Shown one piece after another: positions 15,735 to 24,519 of a stretch of DNA of 30,066 nucleotides. The stretch comes from a bacterium. Its GTDB lineage: Bacteria; Lindowbacteria; 2-12-FULL-62-27. Within the stretch, counting starts at the first letter, position 1. Each line of letters opens with the position of its first letter. Where the stretch lies: NCBI GenBank assembly GCA_016202645.1, contig JACQOF010000103.1:1-30066 (forward strand). The letters are read 5' to 3'. The position numbers and the translations under genes were made by a program. Under the pieces are notes generated by a model. It had not been told where the DNA came from and did no database searches. It saw only the letters and a program-made list of their open reading frames with translations.

Positions 15735-16802
15735 CTACATGAAGCGGTGGAAGGCGTAAAGGCAAAATCCGGTCAGAAAAACATTCAACATGGCGGCCGG
15801 AAAAACGCCCTTCCACGAAAGGCTCATGAGCTGGTCGTACCGGAATCTCGGCAGGGTCCACCGCACCCAGATAAAGAGGAAGAGGAAGAATCCAGTTTTC
15901 AGGCAGAAGGCCGCCACGCCGGCCAGCGCGGCCGCGTTGTGGGAAAGATTCAGCGCCGCAAGACCCGGCACGTGCCAGCCTCCGAAAAAAAACGTCGTCG
16001 CCAGCGCCGACATCGTGATCATGCCGATGTATTCTCCCATGAAAAACATCGCGAATTTCATACTGCCGTACTCCGTGTGATACCCGCCCACCAGCTCGTT
16101 CTCCGCCTCCGGCAAATCGAAGGGCAGGCGGTTGGACTCGGCGAAGGCGGAGACCAGAAACAGCAGAAACCCGAGAGGCTGAAGGAAAATGCCCCATTTC
16201 GGAATCGACAGCGGGCCCAGGTCCCAGTGGCCGGTCTGGAGGTGGACAATGTCCCGCAGGTTTGAGGTGCCGAAAACCAGAAGCGCCCCGACCAGGGAGA
16301 GGCCCAGCGTGAGTTCGTAGCTGACCATCTGCGCCGAGGACCGGAGGCCCCCGAGCAGGGAGTATTTGTTGTTGGACGCCCAACCGGCCATGAAGAGACC
16401 GTAGACCGAGAGGCCGGCGATGGCGAAAATATAGAGGATGCCGAGGTCGACGTCGGCGATCTGGAGCGGAATGGTCCGGCCGGCGACGATGAGCGTATCA
16501 CCGAAGGGAATGACGATATATCCGAGCAGCGCCGGCACGAGCAGAAGCGCCGGCGCGAGGACATAGTACGTCCGGTGGACCTCCGTCGGAATCACGTCCT
16601 CCTTGAAAATAAACTTGATCCCGTCCGCCAATGGCTGCAAAAGCCCGAACGGCCCCGTCCGGTTCGGCCCGCACCGATCCTGCATATAGGCCGAGAACTT
16701 CCGTTCCGCCAACGTCAGGTACGCCGTCAGGGTGAGGACGACGAAAAACGCGACGAGGATTTTAATCAGAACCGGCACCCACTCCATTGCCCAAGCCATC
16801 AT
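15735..16802 (-). CDS. nuoH: NADH-quinone oxidoreductase subunit H
   Basis: This 355-residue membrane subunit forms much of the quinone chamber. Landmarks are the [20 protein letters not shown] loop, [32 protein letters not shown], the quinone-site segment [20 protein letters not shown], and the [15 protein letters not shown] end. The start is ATG 16802 (a second ATG follows at 16799); upstream in-frame codons contain a dispersed palindrome and are not coding. It heads the nuoHIJKLMN operon. A TTGTCT-17-TAGAAT promoter would start transcription only a few bases before the ATG, and no Shine-Dalgarno is visible. Confidence 0.94.
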   Translation of the reverse strand: MMAWAMEWVPVLIKILVAFFVVLTLTAYLTLAERKFSAYMQDRCGPNRTGPFGLLQPLADGIKFIFKEDVIPTEVHRTYYVLAPALLLVPALLGYIVIPFGDTLIVAGRTIPLQIADVDLGILYIFAIAGLSVYGLFMAGWASNNKYSLLGGLRSSAQMVSYELTLGLSLVGALLVFGTSNLRDIVHLQTGHWDLGPLSIPKWGIFLQPLGFLLFLVSAFAESNRLPFDLPEAENELVGGYHTEYGSMKFAMFFMGEYIGMITMSALATTFFFGGWHVPGLAALNLSHNAAALAGVAAFCLKTGFFLFLFIWVRWTLPRFRYDQLMSLSWKGVFPAAMLNVFLTGFCLYAFHRFM

Positions 16803-16812
16803 CAAGGCCAGG

Positions 16813-16841
16813 ATTCTATCCGATTTCCGGGCGCAAGACAA
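16813..16841 (-). promoter_or_regulatory. Candidate promoter of nuoHIJKLMN
   Basis: On the minus strand TTGTCT (16841-16836) and TAGAAT (16818-16813) have a 17-base spacer. The -10 matches five of six positions and the -35 four of six. Predicted start is near 16806, leaving about 3-7 bases before nuoH. Confidence 0.45.
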
Positions 16842-16848
16842 GGTAGTC

Positions 16849-16868
16849 ATTCCCGCGAAAGCGGGAAT
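16849..16868. repeat. Dispersed palindrome, copy 1
   Basis: ATTCCCGC-GAAA-GCGGGAAT is a perfect 8-bp stem with a GAAA loop, preceded by GTC and followed by CCAG. The same unit recurs at 30026-30045. It lies between the nuoH and desaturase promoters. This sequence is a common REP-like intergenic repeat type in Gram-negative genomes. Confidence 0.85.
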
Positions 16869-16884
16869 CCAGTCTGCTCTGAAA

Positions 16885-16914
16885 TTGACACCGGTTCGGG
16901 CCGTGGGATATAGT
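16885..16914 (+). promoter_or_regulatory. Strong sigma-70 promoter of the acyl-ACP desaturase gene
   Basis: A perfect TTGACA (16885-16890) is followed after 18 bases by TATAGT (16909-16914), five of six. Transcription should begin about 16921, which is the A of the ATG, so the mRNA may be leaderless. Confidence 0.65.
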
Positions 16915-16920
16915 TTGGAC

Positions 16921-17772
16921 ATGCCAATACCTGTCGAGCACATCATCGCGCTGGTCAACCGATACCTGAAGACGTCCGACACGCGGGCGTGGAGCCGGTT
17001 CGATGAATTTGACTGGCCGAATCTTCACAAGACCGACGAGGTCCGGAAACTGACGGACGTTCAGGTTGCGGCGGTGCGGACGTCCCTCATGATCGAGGAC
17101 CACATTCCGGGCTATGCCACCGAGTATTTCCGGCTGTTCCCGGTTGACGCTTCGGTTTCCAGGGAGGACGCCTGGCGGAACCGCAACATTCTCCATTTTG
17201 TGTTTCAGTGGTGCGCGGAGGAGGATCGCCACGCGCACGGCTTTGAGCTTTACATGCGCTCGTCCGGCCGCGTGGACCAGGAGGACCTCACCCGCGAGAT
17301 GGTTCACGAGGGCATGAAAAAATACACCGCTCCGAGCGACAATTTCAGCATGCTCTTCACCTACACGATGCTCCAGGAAAAGGCGACCCAGCTGTATTAC
17401 CAGACCCTGTATCAGTCGGTCGAAGAGGCCCCGGTCCTGCGGGCGCTCTTAAAGCGCCTATTCCAGGACGAAGCCCGCCACTGCAGTTATTTTTCGGACT
17501 TGGTTCTTCTGGACCTCAAAACCGGCGGTGACGTCCTCGTCGAAAAAATCAAAACCGCCCTCGACGCCTTCGCCATGCCGATGGCGGACCTTCTGGACAA
17601 CTACAAGCGTCAGGCCATCACGATGATCCGCGCGGCCAAAGGCTACGACCACCGGAGCGCGTTCACACAGCTTGACGAAATCATCAAACGCTACGCCCGC
17701 GCCGGCAGTCAGTCGTCCACTTACGCCGTCGAGGATTTTTTCACGGCTGTGCCGAATTTATCGCCCGCCTGA
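16921..17772 (+). CDS. Acyl-ACP desaturase-type soluble diiron protein
   Basis: This 283-residue helical protein of the stearoyl-ACP desaturase (ferritin-like) family has all four ligand helices: MIEDHIPGY (Glu59/Asp60), CAEEDRHAHG (Glu101, His104), MLQEKATQLYY (Glu153) and FQDEARHCSYF (Glu184, His187). The family uses a diiron centre and O2 to insert a double bond into acyl chains, usually on acyl carrier protein; membrane lipid unsaturation is the likely role. It is shorter than the mature plant enzymes (about 360 residues), as is usual for bacterial members. The frame is open to 16732, but that part runs through a palindrome and the nuoH start. ATG 16921 fits the promoter and the homology. 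Substrate and double-bond position cannot be read from the sequence. Confidence 0.87.
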   Translation: MPIPVEHIIALVNRYLKTSDTRAWSRFDEFDWPNLHKTDEVRKLTDVQVAAVRTSLMIEDHIPGYATEYFRLFPVDASVSREDAWRNRNILHFVFQWCAEEDRHAHGFELYMRSSGRVDQEDLTREMVHEGMKKYTAPSDNFSMLFTYTMLQEKATQLYYQTLYQSVEEAPVLRALLKRLFQDEARHCSYFSDLVLLDLKTGGDVLVEKIKTALDAFAMPMADLLDNYKRQAITMIRAAKGYDHRSAFTQLDEIIKRYARAGSQSSTYAVEDFFTAVPNLSPA

Positions 17773-17778
17773 CCCGCC

Positions 17779-17807
17779 TTTACATTCTCGGCCCGCCATC
17801 CTAGACT
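17779..17807 (+). promoter_or_regulatory. Candidate promoter of the REC-STAS gene and the signalling run
   Basis: TTTACA (17779-17784, five of six) and TAGACT (17802-17807, four of six) are separated by 17 bases. Predicted start is about 17814, 3 bases before the ATG at 17817. There is no Shine-Dalgarno. Confidence 0.45.
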
Positions 17808-17816
17808 TCCGCCGAC

Positions 17817-18578
17817 ATGATCGAGACCATGGATTCCTCCACCGTTCTGGCCCCTCGGATAATCGTGGCGGACGATGAAGAGCTTGCGTTGATGCTGCTT
17901 CAAGACGGCCTCAAGGGAATGGGTTTTCAGCCCGAGGGCTGTTCGTCCGGGAAAGACGCCATTCTCCAGTCCCTCCGGCGCCCCCCGGAGGCGATACTTC
18001 TGGACGACAAAATGTCGGGACTCGACAGCGGCCGCGCGATCAAAATGATCCGGCTCATGGAGCCGATCCGACCGGTGCCGATCCTGCTCCTGGCGGAAGC
18101 GCCCGACCGGGACACGGTTGTCCGCTCCATCCAGATGGGCGCGAACGACTGCCTGTCCAAGGACTCCTCGCTCCATGACATCAGTCTGCGTCTTCAGCGC
18201 GCCATCAAGGCCCCCCTCCGGCAGATGGCGCCCGCGTTCGAGCATCTCAAATATTTTTTCCACTACGACGGATCCGCGATCACGCTGGACATCGATTCGG
18301 ACATCACGACGGATGCCGGCAAGAACATGGTGGAGCTCGTCCGGGCCCTGACGGGGCTCATGCCGATTCGGTTTCTGCTCAATCTGGAAAAAGTCCCGGC
18401 GATTTCCGCCAGCGGCATCGGCTATCTCTCCGACGTGAAGGACACCGTCGTCAACTGCGGCGGCGAGATCGCCCTCTGCCCGACCGACATGAAACGCTAT
18501 CTCGGCAACGTCCAGCGGTTTCTCGAAAAATACTTTGAGACCGACGCGCAGGCCGTGTCGGCCAAGCCGTCGTCCTGA
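17817..18578 (+). CDS. Response-regulator receiver fused to a STAS domain
   Basis: This protein has 253 residues. Residues about 13-135 are a receiver domain (IIVADDEELALML, ILLDDKMSGLDSG with acceptor Asp63, and LSKDSS). The usual Thr/Ser switch position is Ala in ILLLAEA. Residues about 150-245 are a STAS-like domain with RFLLNLEKVPAISASGIGYLSDV (Ser199 before the conserved Gly) and GGEIALCPTDMKRYL. The fusion could join two-component phosphorelay to STAS partner switching, as used in the operon at 1-3665. It heads the signalling run and lies 6 bases before the first HDOD gene. ATG 17829 is an alternative start that would leave about 15 leader bases. No DNA-binding domain is present, so output is likely protein-protein. 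Confidence 0.8.
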   Translation: MIETMDSSTVLAPRIIVADDEELALMLLQDGLKGMGFQPEGCSSGKDAILQSLRRPPEAILLDDKMSGLDSGRAIKMIRLMEPIRPVPILLLAEAPDRDTVVRSIQMGANDCLSKDSSLHDISLRLQRAIKAPLRQMAPAFEHLKYFFHYDGSAITLDIDSDITTDAGKNMVELVRALTGLMPIRFLLNLEKVPAISASGIGYLSDVKDTVVNCGGEIALCPTDMKRYLGNVQRFLEKYFETDAQAVSAKPSS

Positions 18579-18584
18579 GTCGTC

Positions 18585-19868
18585 ATGGAAAACGTGAAAG
18601 CTGACAAGCCCCGCGTCGAGGATTTCATCGCTTATCTTTGCCAGAACGAAATCATCGACGAGACATCGGCCAAGAGAGCCTTCGAGCAGATCGGCCGGGT
18701 CGACCTCCGGTTCGGCCGGATCGCGCTCTTGGAGGGGTTCGTCACTCCCGAGGAGATCAACAAGATTTTGTGGATCCAGCGGGAGGCGGCGGACAAAAAA
18801 TTCGGCGAAGTGGCGCTGGAACTGGGGATCATGACGGAGGATGAGATCCGCCGCGCCCTGGAGCTTCAGCAGGACGAATTGTTCGCCTTCTGTCAGTCCC
18901 TGGTCCTCGACGGCACCATCGCGCCCCAGACCCTTTTTGCGCTTCTCAAGGGATTTCTGGAGCGGGGGCTTGAGCAGGAAATGGAGCGCCGCCGCACGGC
19001 GCAGAAAGTCCGCGTGACCAAGTCGATCCGCGATGCCCTGAAAAAAATCACCGTGGTGTCGCCCATGCCCGGCACCGTCGTCCGGATCATGCACATGCTG
19101 AACGACCCGGAAGTCGACCTCCGGGAGGTCGCGAAGGTCATCGGATTCGACGTCGGCCTCACGGCCATGTTGCTCCGGCTTGCCAACTCGGCCTTTTACG
19201 GCGTGAAGTCGGAGGTCAAGACGGTGTCGAAGGCCGTGACGGTCATCGGCACCAAGAAACTCCGCCAGCTCATCCTCTCGGCCGCGCTCATGGACAATTT
19301 CAAAAATCTGCCCGGATCCAGTCTCGCCGAATTCTGGGAACGCTCGATGCGGGTGGCGCAGTGGAGCAAGGAGCTGTCGCGGTTCGCGGGCCAATCCGAG
19401 ATCGACGAGTTTTTTCTGGCCGGGTTTCTCCACAACATCGGAGACCTCATCCTGTACCAGCATTTTCCGACGGAGGTTCGGCAGATCGAGGGCCTGGTCC
19501 GGGAGGGCCGGCCGCGCGGAGAGGCCGAGATCAAGGCCATGGGGTGCGACTCGCCGGACATCGGGTCCTATCTTCTCAGCCTCTGGCAGCTTCCGGCCCA
19601 TGTCGTCCAGGCCGCCATGCTTCACCGCCATCCCCGGGGGCAGATCATGCAGATGATGGACATTTCGATGGAGGCCAAAGTCGTCAACATGGCGGCGGCG
19701 ATCTCCGCCTGCGACGAATCGGCGAACGCCTTCGGCGAGGGTCTGCGCATCAGCCGCGTCGTCCAGGAATACCAGTTCGTCCTGAAGATCGACGCCCGGC
19801 AGGTCACGGACATGCGGGACAGCGTGGATCGCACGGTGGACGAGCTCCTTCGCTGGTTCGCGGTATGA
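18585..19868 (+). CDS. HDOD-domain protein 1 with GspE-N-like N-terminal region
   Basis: This protein has 427 residues. Residues 1 to about 105 contain a repeated helix pattern, [19 protein letters not shown] and FGEVALELGIMTEDEIRRAL, each followed by a glutamine-containing helix end (WIQRE, ELQQD). This resembles the N-terminal domain of GspE/MshE-type ATPases. Residues about 150-380 are an HDOD domain ([55 protein letters not shown]). HNIG replaces the metal-binding HD, so it is probably non-enzymatic and acts as a signalling scaffold. The next gene is its close paralogue, overlapping by 4 bases. HDOD proteins commonly affect motility, pili or c-di-GMP responses; the specific role here is inferred only from nearby pilus/secretion genes. 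Confidence 0.85.
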   Translation: MENVKADKPRVEDFIAYLCQNEIIDETSAKRAFEQIGRVDLRFGRIALLEGFVTPEEINKILWIQREAADKKFGEVALELGIMTEDEIRRALELQQDELFAFCQSLVLDGTIAPQTLFALLKGFLERGLEQEMERRRTAQKVRVTKSIRDALKKITVVSPMPGTVVRIMHMLNDPEVDLREVAKVIGFDVGLTAMLLRLANSAFYGVKSEVKTVSKAVTVIGTKKLRQLILSAALMDNFKNLPGSSLAEFWERSMRVAQWSKELSRFAGQSEIDEFFLAGFLHNIGDLILYQHFPTEVRQIEGLVREGRPRGEAEIKAMGCDSPDIGSYLLSLWQLPAHVVQAAMLHRHPRGQIMQMMDISMEAKVVNMAAAISACDESANAFGEGLRISRVVQEYQFVLKIDARQVTDMRDSVDRTVDELLRWFAV

Positions 19869-21143
19869 GTCCCGCGGACAAGAATACCCAGACCGAAATC
19901 CGCGGCCAGGTCGACGCCTTCATCCGGCATCTTTCCGAAAACCAGATCATCGGCGAGCCCGCAGCCCGCCGGGCGTATGAGCAGGTCGGCCGGATCGATC
20001 TGAGAATGGGCCGTATCGCGCTTCTGGAGGGATTCATCGCGCCCGAGGAAATCAACAAGATCCTCTGGATTCAGCGGGAGGCGCTGGACAAAAAATTCGG
20101 AGAGATCGCCCTGGAACTCGGCGTGATGCAGGCCGACGAGGTCCGTCGCTGTCTTGAACTTCAGCAAAACGACTTCTTCGGGTTCTGCCAGTGCCTGATC
20201 CTCGACGGCCTGATCGCGCCCCAGACCCTGTTTGCGCTTCTCAAGGGATTCCTCGAGGAGAGTCTCGAAGCGGGCATCGAAGTCCGCCGCGGGGATCTTC
20301 ACGAGCGGGTGTCGAAATCCATCCGCGACGTGCTCAAAAAAATCACCGTCGTCACGCCCATGCCGGACACGGTGGCGAACCTGATGCAAATGCTGAACGA
20401 CCCGAACGTGGATCTCGCCAAAGTCGCCGCCGTCATCAACCGCGACGTCGGCCTCACGGCCATGCTGCTCCGGCTGTCCAACTCCGCCTTCCACGGTCTC
20501 AAGTCCGAGGTCACGTCCGTCTCGAAAGCCGTGACCGTGATCGGCGTCAAAAAACTGCGCCAGCTCGTTCTGTCGGCCGCGCTTCTCGACAATTTCAAAA
20601 ACATCCCGCGCGACCGCTTTTCCGCCTTCTGGGAGCATTCCGTCCGCGTGGCGCAATGGTCCAAGGAACTCGCGGTAATCCTGGGCCACGCCGAATCCGA
20701 CGAATATTTCCTGGCGGGATTTTTGCACAACATCGGGGTGTTGATTCTCCTCGAGCATTTCCCGATGGAAAGCCGGAAAATCGAGGCCCTTGTCCGGAGC
20801 GGCAAGTCTTCCTTTGAAAGTGAACTGGGTATTATGGGATGCGACGTTTCCGACATCGGCTCGTACCTTCTCAGCCTCTGGCAGCTTCCGGTCGCCGTCG
20901 TCCAGGCCGCCATGCTGGCCTACCAGCCGCGCATCCACGTTCAGCAGATGTCGGGCGTTTTGCCGGAGGCCAAGGTTGTCAACCTCGCGGCCGCCGTTCT
21001 GGGCGCCCAGCCGGGGCTCATGGGTGTTTCGCGGGAAGTCAACATCGGGCAGATCGTCGAGGACTACAAGCCTCTCATCAGCGTCTCGTACAAAAAGATC
21101 AAGGAAATGTCCGGCCGGGTTGACCGGGCGGTGACAGAGCTGC

Positions 21144-21157
<14 letters not shown>
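19865..21157 (+). CDS. HDOD-domain protein 2, tandem paralogue
   Basis: This 430-residue protein has the same layout as its neighbour: [19 protein letters not shown] and [20 protein letters not shown] at the N-terminus, then HDOD ([55 protein letters not shown]). By eye the HDOD parts are about 75% identical, and long stretches of DNA are conserved, so the duplication looks fairly recent. Again HNIG replaces HD. The frame is open from 19361, but ATG 19865 overlaps the previous stop (ATGA) and begins the homology. The end overlaps the hybrid kinase start by 14 bases, suggesting co-translation with it. Confidence 0.86.
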
Positions 21158-23552
<2,395 letters not shown>

Positions 23553-23557
23553 GAAGG

Positions 23558-23577
23558 AACCACGAATGGACACGAAT
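23558..23577 (+). repeat. Outer inverted repeat, left
   Basis: AACCACGAATGGACACGAAT contains two CACGAAT units. Its reverse-complement partner is at 24093-24112, with one mismatch. Confidence 0.8.
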
Positions 23578-23630
23578 TATTTTTAGATGCTTATCTATTT
23601 GAAGCCCACGACCAAGACACGGCGTTATTT

Positions 23631-23654
23631 GCCACAAAAGGCACAAAAGGCACA
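23631..23654 (+). repeat. Inner inverted repeat, left
   Basis: This is built from CCACAAAAGG/GCACAAAAGG units. It pairs with 24027-24050 at 23 of 24 positions and lies just before the GxxExxY start codon. Confidence 0.8.
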
Positions 23655-23656
23655 GA

Positions 23657-24031
23657 ATGAATGAAGAGGAGATATTGAAGTTGTGCGACATCGTGCGGCA
23701 GACGGCCTTTGAACTTCATACGTTCTTGCGGCATGGTCATTTGGAGAAGGTGTACGAGAACGGATTGGCGCGGCGGTTTCGGAAAAAGGGACTGAAGGTT
23801 GAGCAGCAGCGCCCGCTTAGGGTTCAGGATGAAGACGGCGAGATACTGGGCGACTACTTCGCCGACTTGTTCGTGGCGGATGCGCTGATCGTCGAATTGA
23901 AAGCTTGCAAGACCTTGGCGGATGAACACATTGCCCAAGTGCTCGGATATATACGCGCCTCCGGGCAGCGGCACGCCCTGCTGATCAACTTCGGCGCGTC
24001 GAAAATCCAATTTAAGAAACTCATTTTGTGA
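23657..24031 (+). CDS. GxxExxY protein (PD-(D/E)xK-like small protein)
   Basis: This is a 124-residue single-domain protein. GHLEKVYENGL gives the family motif Gly27-x-x-Glu30-x-x-Tyr33. A later core, ADLFVADALIVELKAC, supplies Asp70, Glu80 and Lys82 in the arrangement of PD-(D/E)xK nuclease folds, and a QVLGYIRASG helix and HALLINFG strand follow. The family is widespread and often multicopy, and its biochemical role is not established; a nuclease-like or DNA-linked function is suggested by the fold motif only. It is unrelated to its neighbours (kinase upstream, response regulator downstream) and sits within nested inverted repeats, the right one overlapping its stop codon. The weakly AT-biased flanks suggest acquisition. 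Confidence 0.85.
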   Translation: MNEEEILKLCDIVRQTAFELHTFLRHGHLEKVYENGLARRFRKKGLKVEQQRPLRVQDEDGEILGDYFADLFVADALIVELKACKTLADEHIAQVLGYIRASGQRHALLINFGASKIQFKKLIL

Positions 24032-24050
24032 CTTTTGTGCCTTTTGTGGC
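24027..24050 (-). repeat. Inner inverted repeat, right
   Basis: This is the reverse complement of 23631-23654 with one mismatch. It includes the stop codon (24029-24031) of the GxxExxY gene. Confidence 0.8.
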
Positions 24051-24092
24051 CATCAATTGGGAGCGCCTGATTTTATGACTCTATTCGTGTCT

Positions 24093-24112
24093 ATTCGTGT
24101 TCATTCGTGGTT
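24093..24112 (-). repeat. Outer inverted repeat, right
   Basis: This is the reverse complement of 23558-23577 with one mismatch. An additional ATTCGTGT unit at 24083-24090 extends it inward, so this end has three units and the left end two. Confidence 0.8.
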
Positions 24113-24125
24113 ATTACATCCCTTT

Positions 24126-24131
24126 TATGAT
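24126..24131 (+). promoter_or_regulatory. Possible -10 element before the CheY-like gene
   Basis: TATGAT (five of six) lies just outside the right outer repeat. Any -35 would fall within that repeat (about 24103-24109) and is weak. AGGGGG at 24136-24141 is the ribosome-binding site for ATG 24151. Confidence 0.3.
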
Positions 24132-24150
24132 ATGCAGGGGGCGGAACTTC

Positions 24151-24519
24151 ATGGGCCATAAAATTCTCATCTGTGACGACGACGTGAACATGACCAAGAT
24201 GACGCAGTTTCTCCTGAAGAAGGACGGTTACGAAGTCGTGACCGCGGCCGACGGGGTGGACTTGGTCAATCTGGTGAAGCGGGAATCGCCTGGGGTGATT
24301 CTCCTCGATCTGGCCCTGCCGAACAAGGATGGCTACCAGATCCTGCAGGAGCTCAAGGCCGACGCCGAGACCGCGCCGGTGCCGGTCATCGTCATGTCCG
24401 GCTACGAAAAACCGGAATACGTCGACGGCGCCATCCAGCTCGGCGCCGCCGATTACGTCGTGAAGCCCTTCAAGGCCGACGCCCTCCGCGAAAAACTCGG
24501 AAAGCTCTTCAACCCATGA
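24151..24519 (+). CDS. Single-domain CheY-like response regulator
   Basis: This is a 122-residue receiver domain with no output domain. The acidic pocket ICDDDVNMTKM, acceptor Asp53 in ILLDLALPNKDGY, switch serine in VIVMSGYEKP and Lys105 in VVKPFKADAL are all present, so it should accept phosphate. ATG 24151 follows AGGGGG by 9 bases; the longer frame from 24097 begins inside the cassette repeat and is rejected. The stop overlaps the start of the secretion ATPase (ATGA). It probably receives phosphate from the Hpt domain of the hybrid kinase upstream and acts on the pilus/secretion machinery by protein contact. The first link is inferred from order, interrupted by the cassette. Confidence 0.88.
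   Translation: MGHKILICDDDVNMTKMTQFLLKKDGYEVVTAADGVDLVNLVKRESPGVILLDLALPNKDGYQILQELKADAETAPVPVIVMSGYEKPEYVDGAIQLGAADYVVKPFKADALREKLGKLFNP

Larger units (their letters stand above)
23558..24112. mobile_element. Inverted-repeat-bounded cassette carrying a GxxExxY gene
   Basis: This 555-bp unit is bounded by 20-bp outer inverted repeats (23558-23577 and 24093-24112, 19 of 20 identical). Inside them are 24-bp inner inverted repeats (23631-23654 and 24027-24050, 23 of 24 identical). The only gene starts 2 bases after the left inner repeat, and its stop codon lies in the right inner repeat. Flanks are AT-rich compared with neighbours. No transposase and no clear target-site duplication are visible. 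It separates the hybrid kinase from its likely response regulator. Calling it mobile is an inference from the repeat structure. Confidence 0.6.

Noticed and set aside
15724-16383. N-terminal extension of NuoI
   Set aside because: It is an alternate frame of nuoH; ATG 15723 gives the normal ferredoxin subunit length.
16732-16920. N-terminal extension of the acyl-ACP desaturase
   Set aside because: It runs through the nuoH start, a dispersed palindrome and the promoter; homology begins at ATG 16921.
17721-19631. 636-codon open frame on the minus strand
   Set aside because: It runs antisense to REC-STAS and the first HDOD gene and has a His/Arg/Asp-rich composition typical of a shadow frame.
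23631-23654. CRISPR-like repeat
   Set aside because: The CACAAAAGG units are tandem without spacers and recur once in inverted orientation; there are no cas genes.
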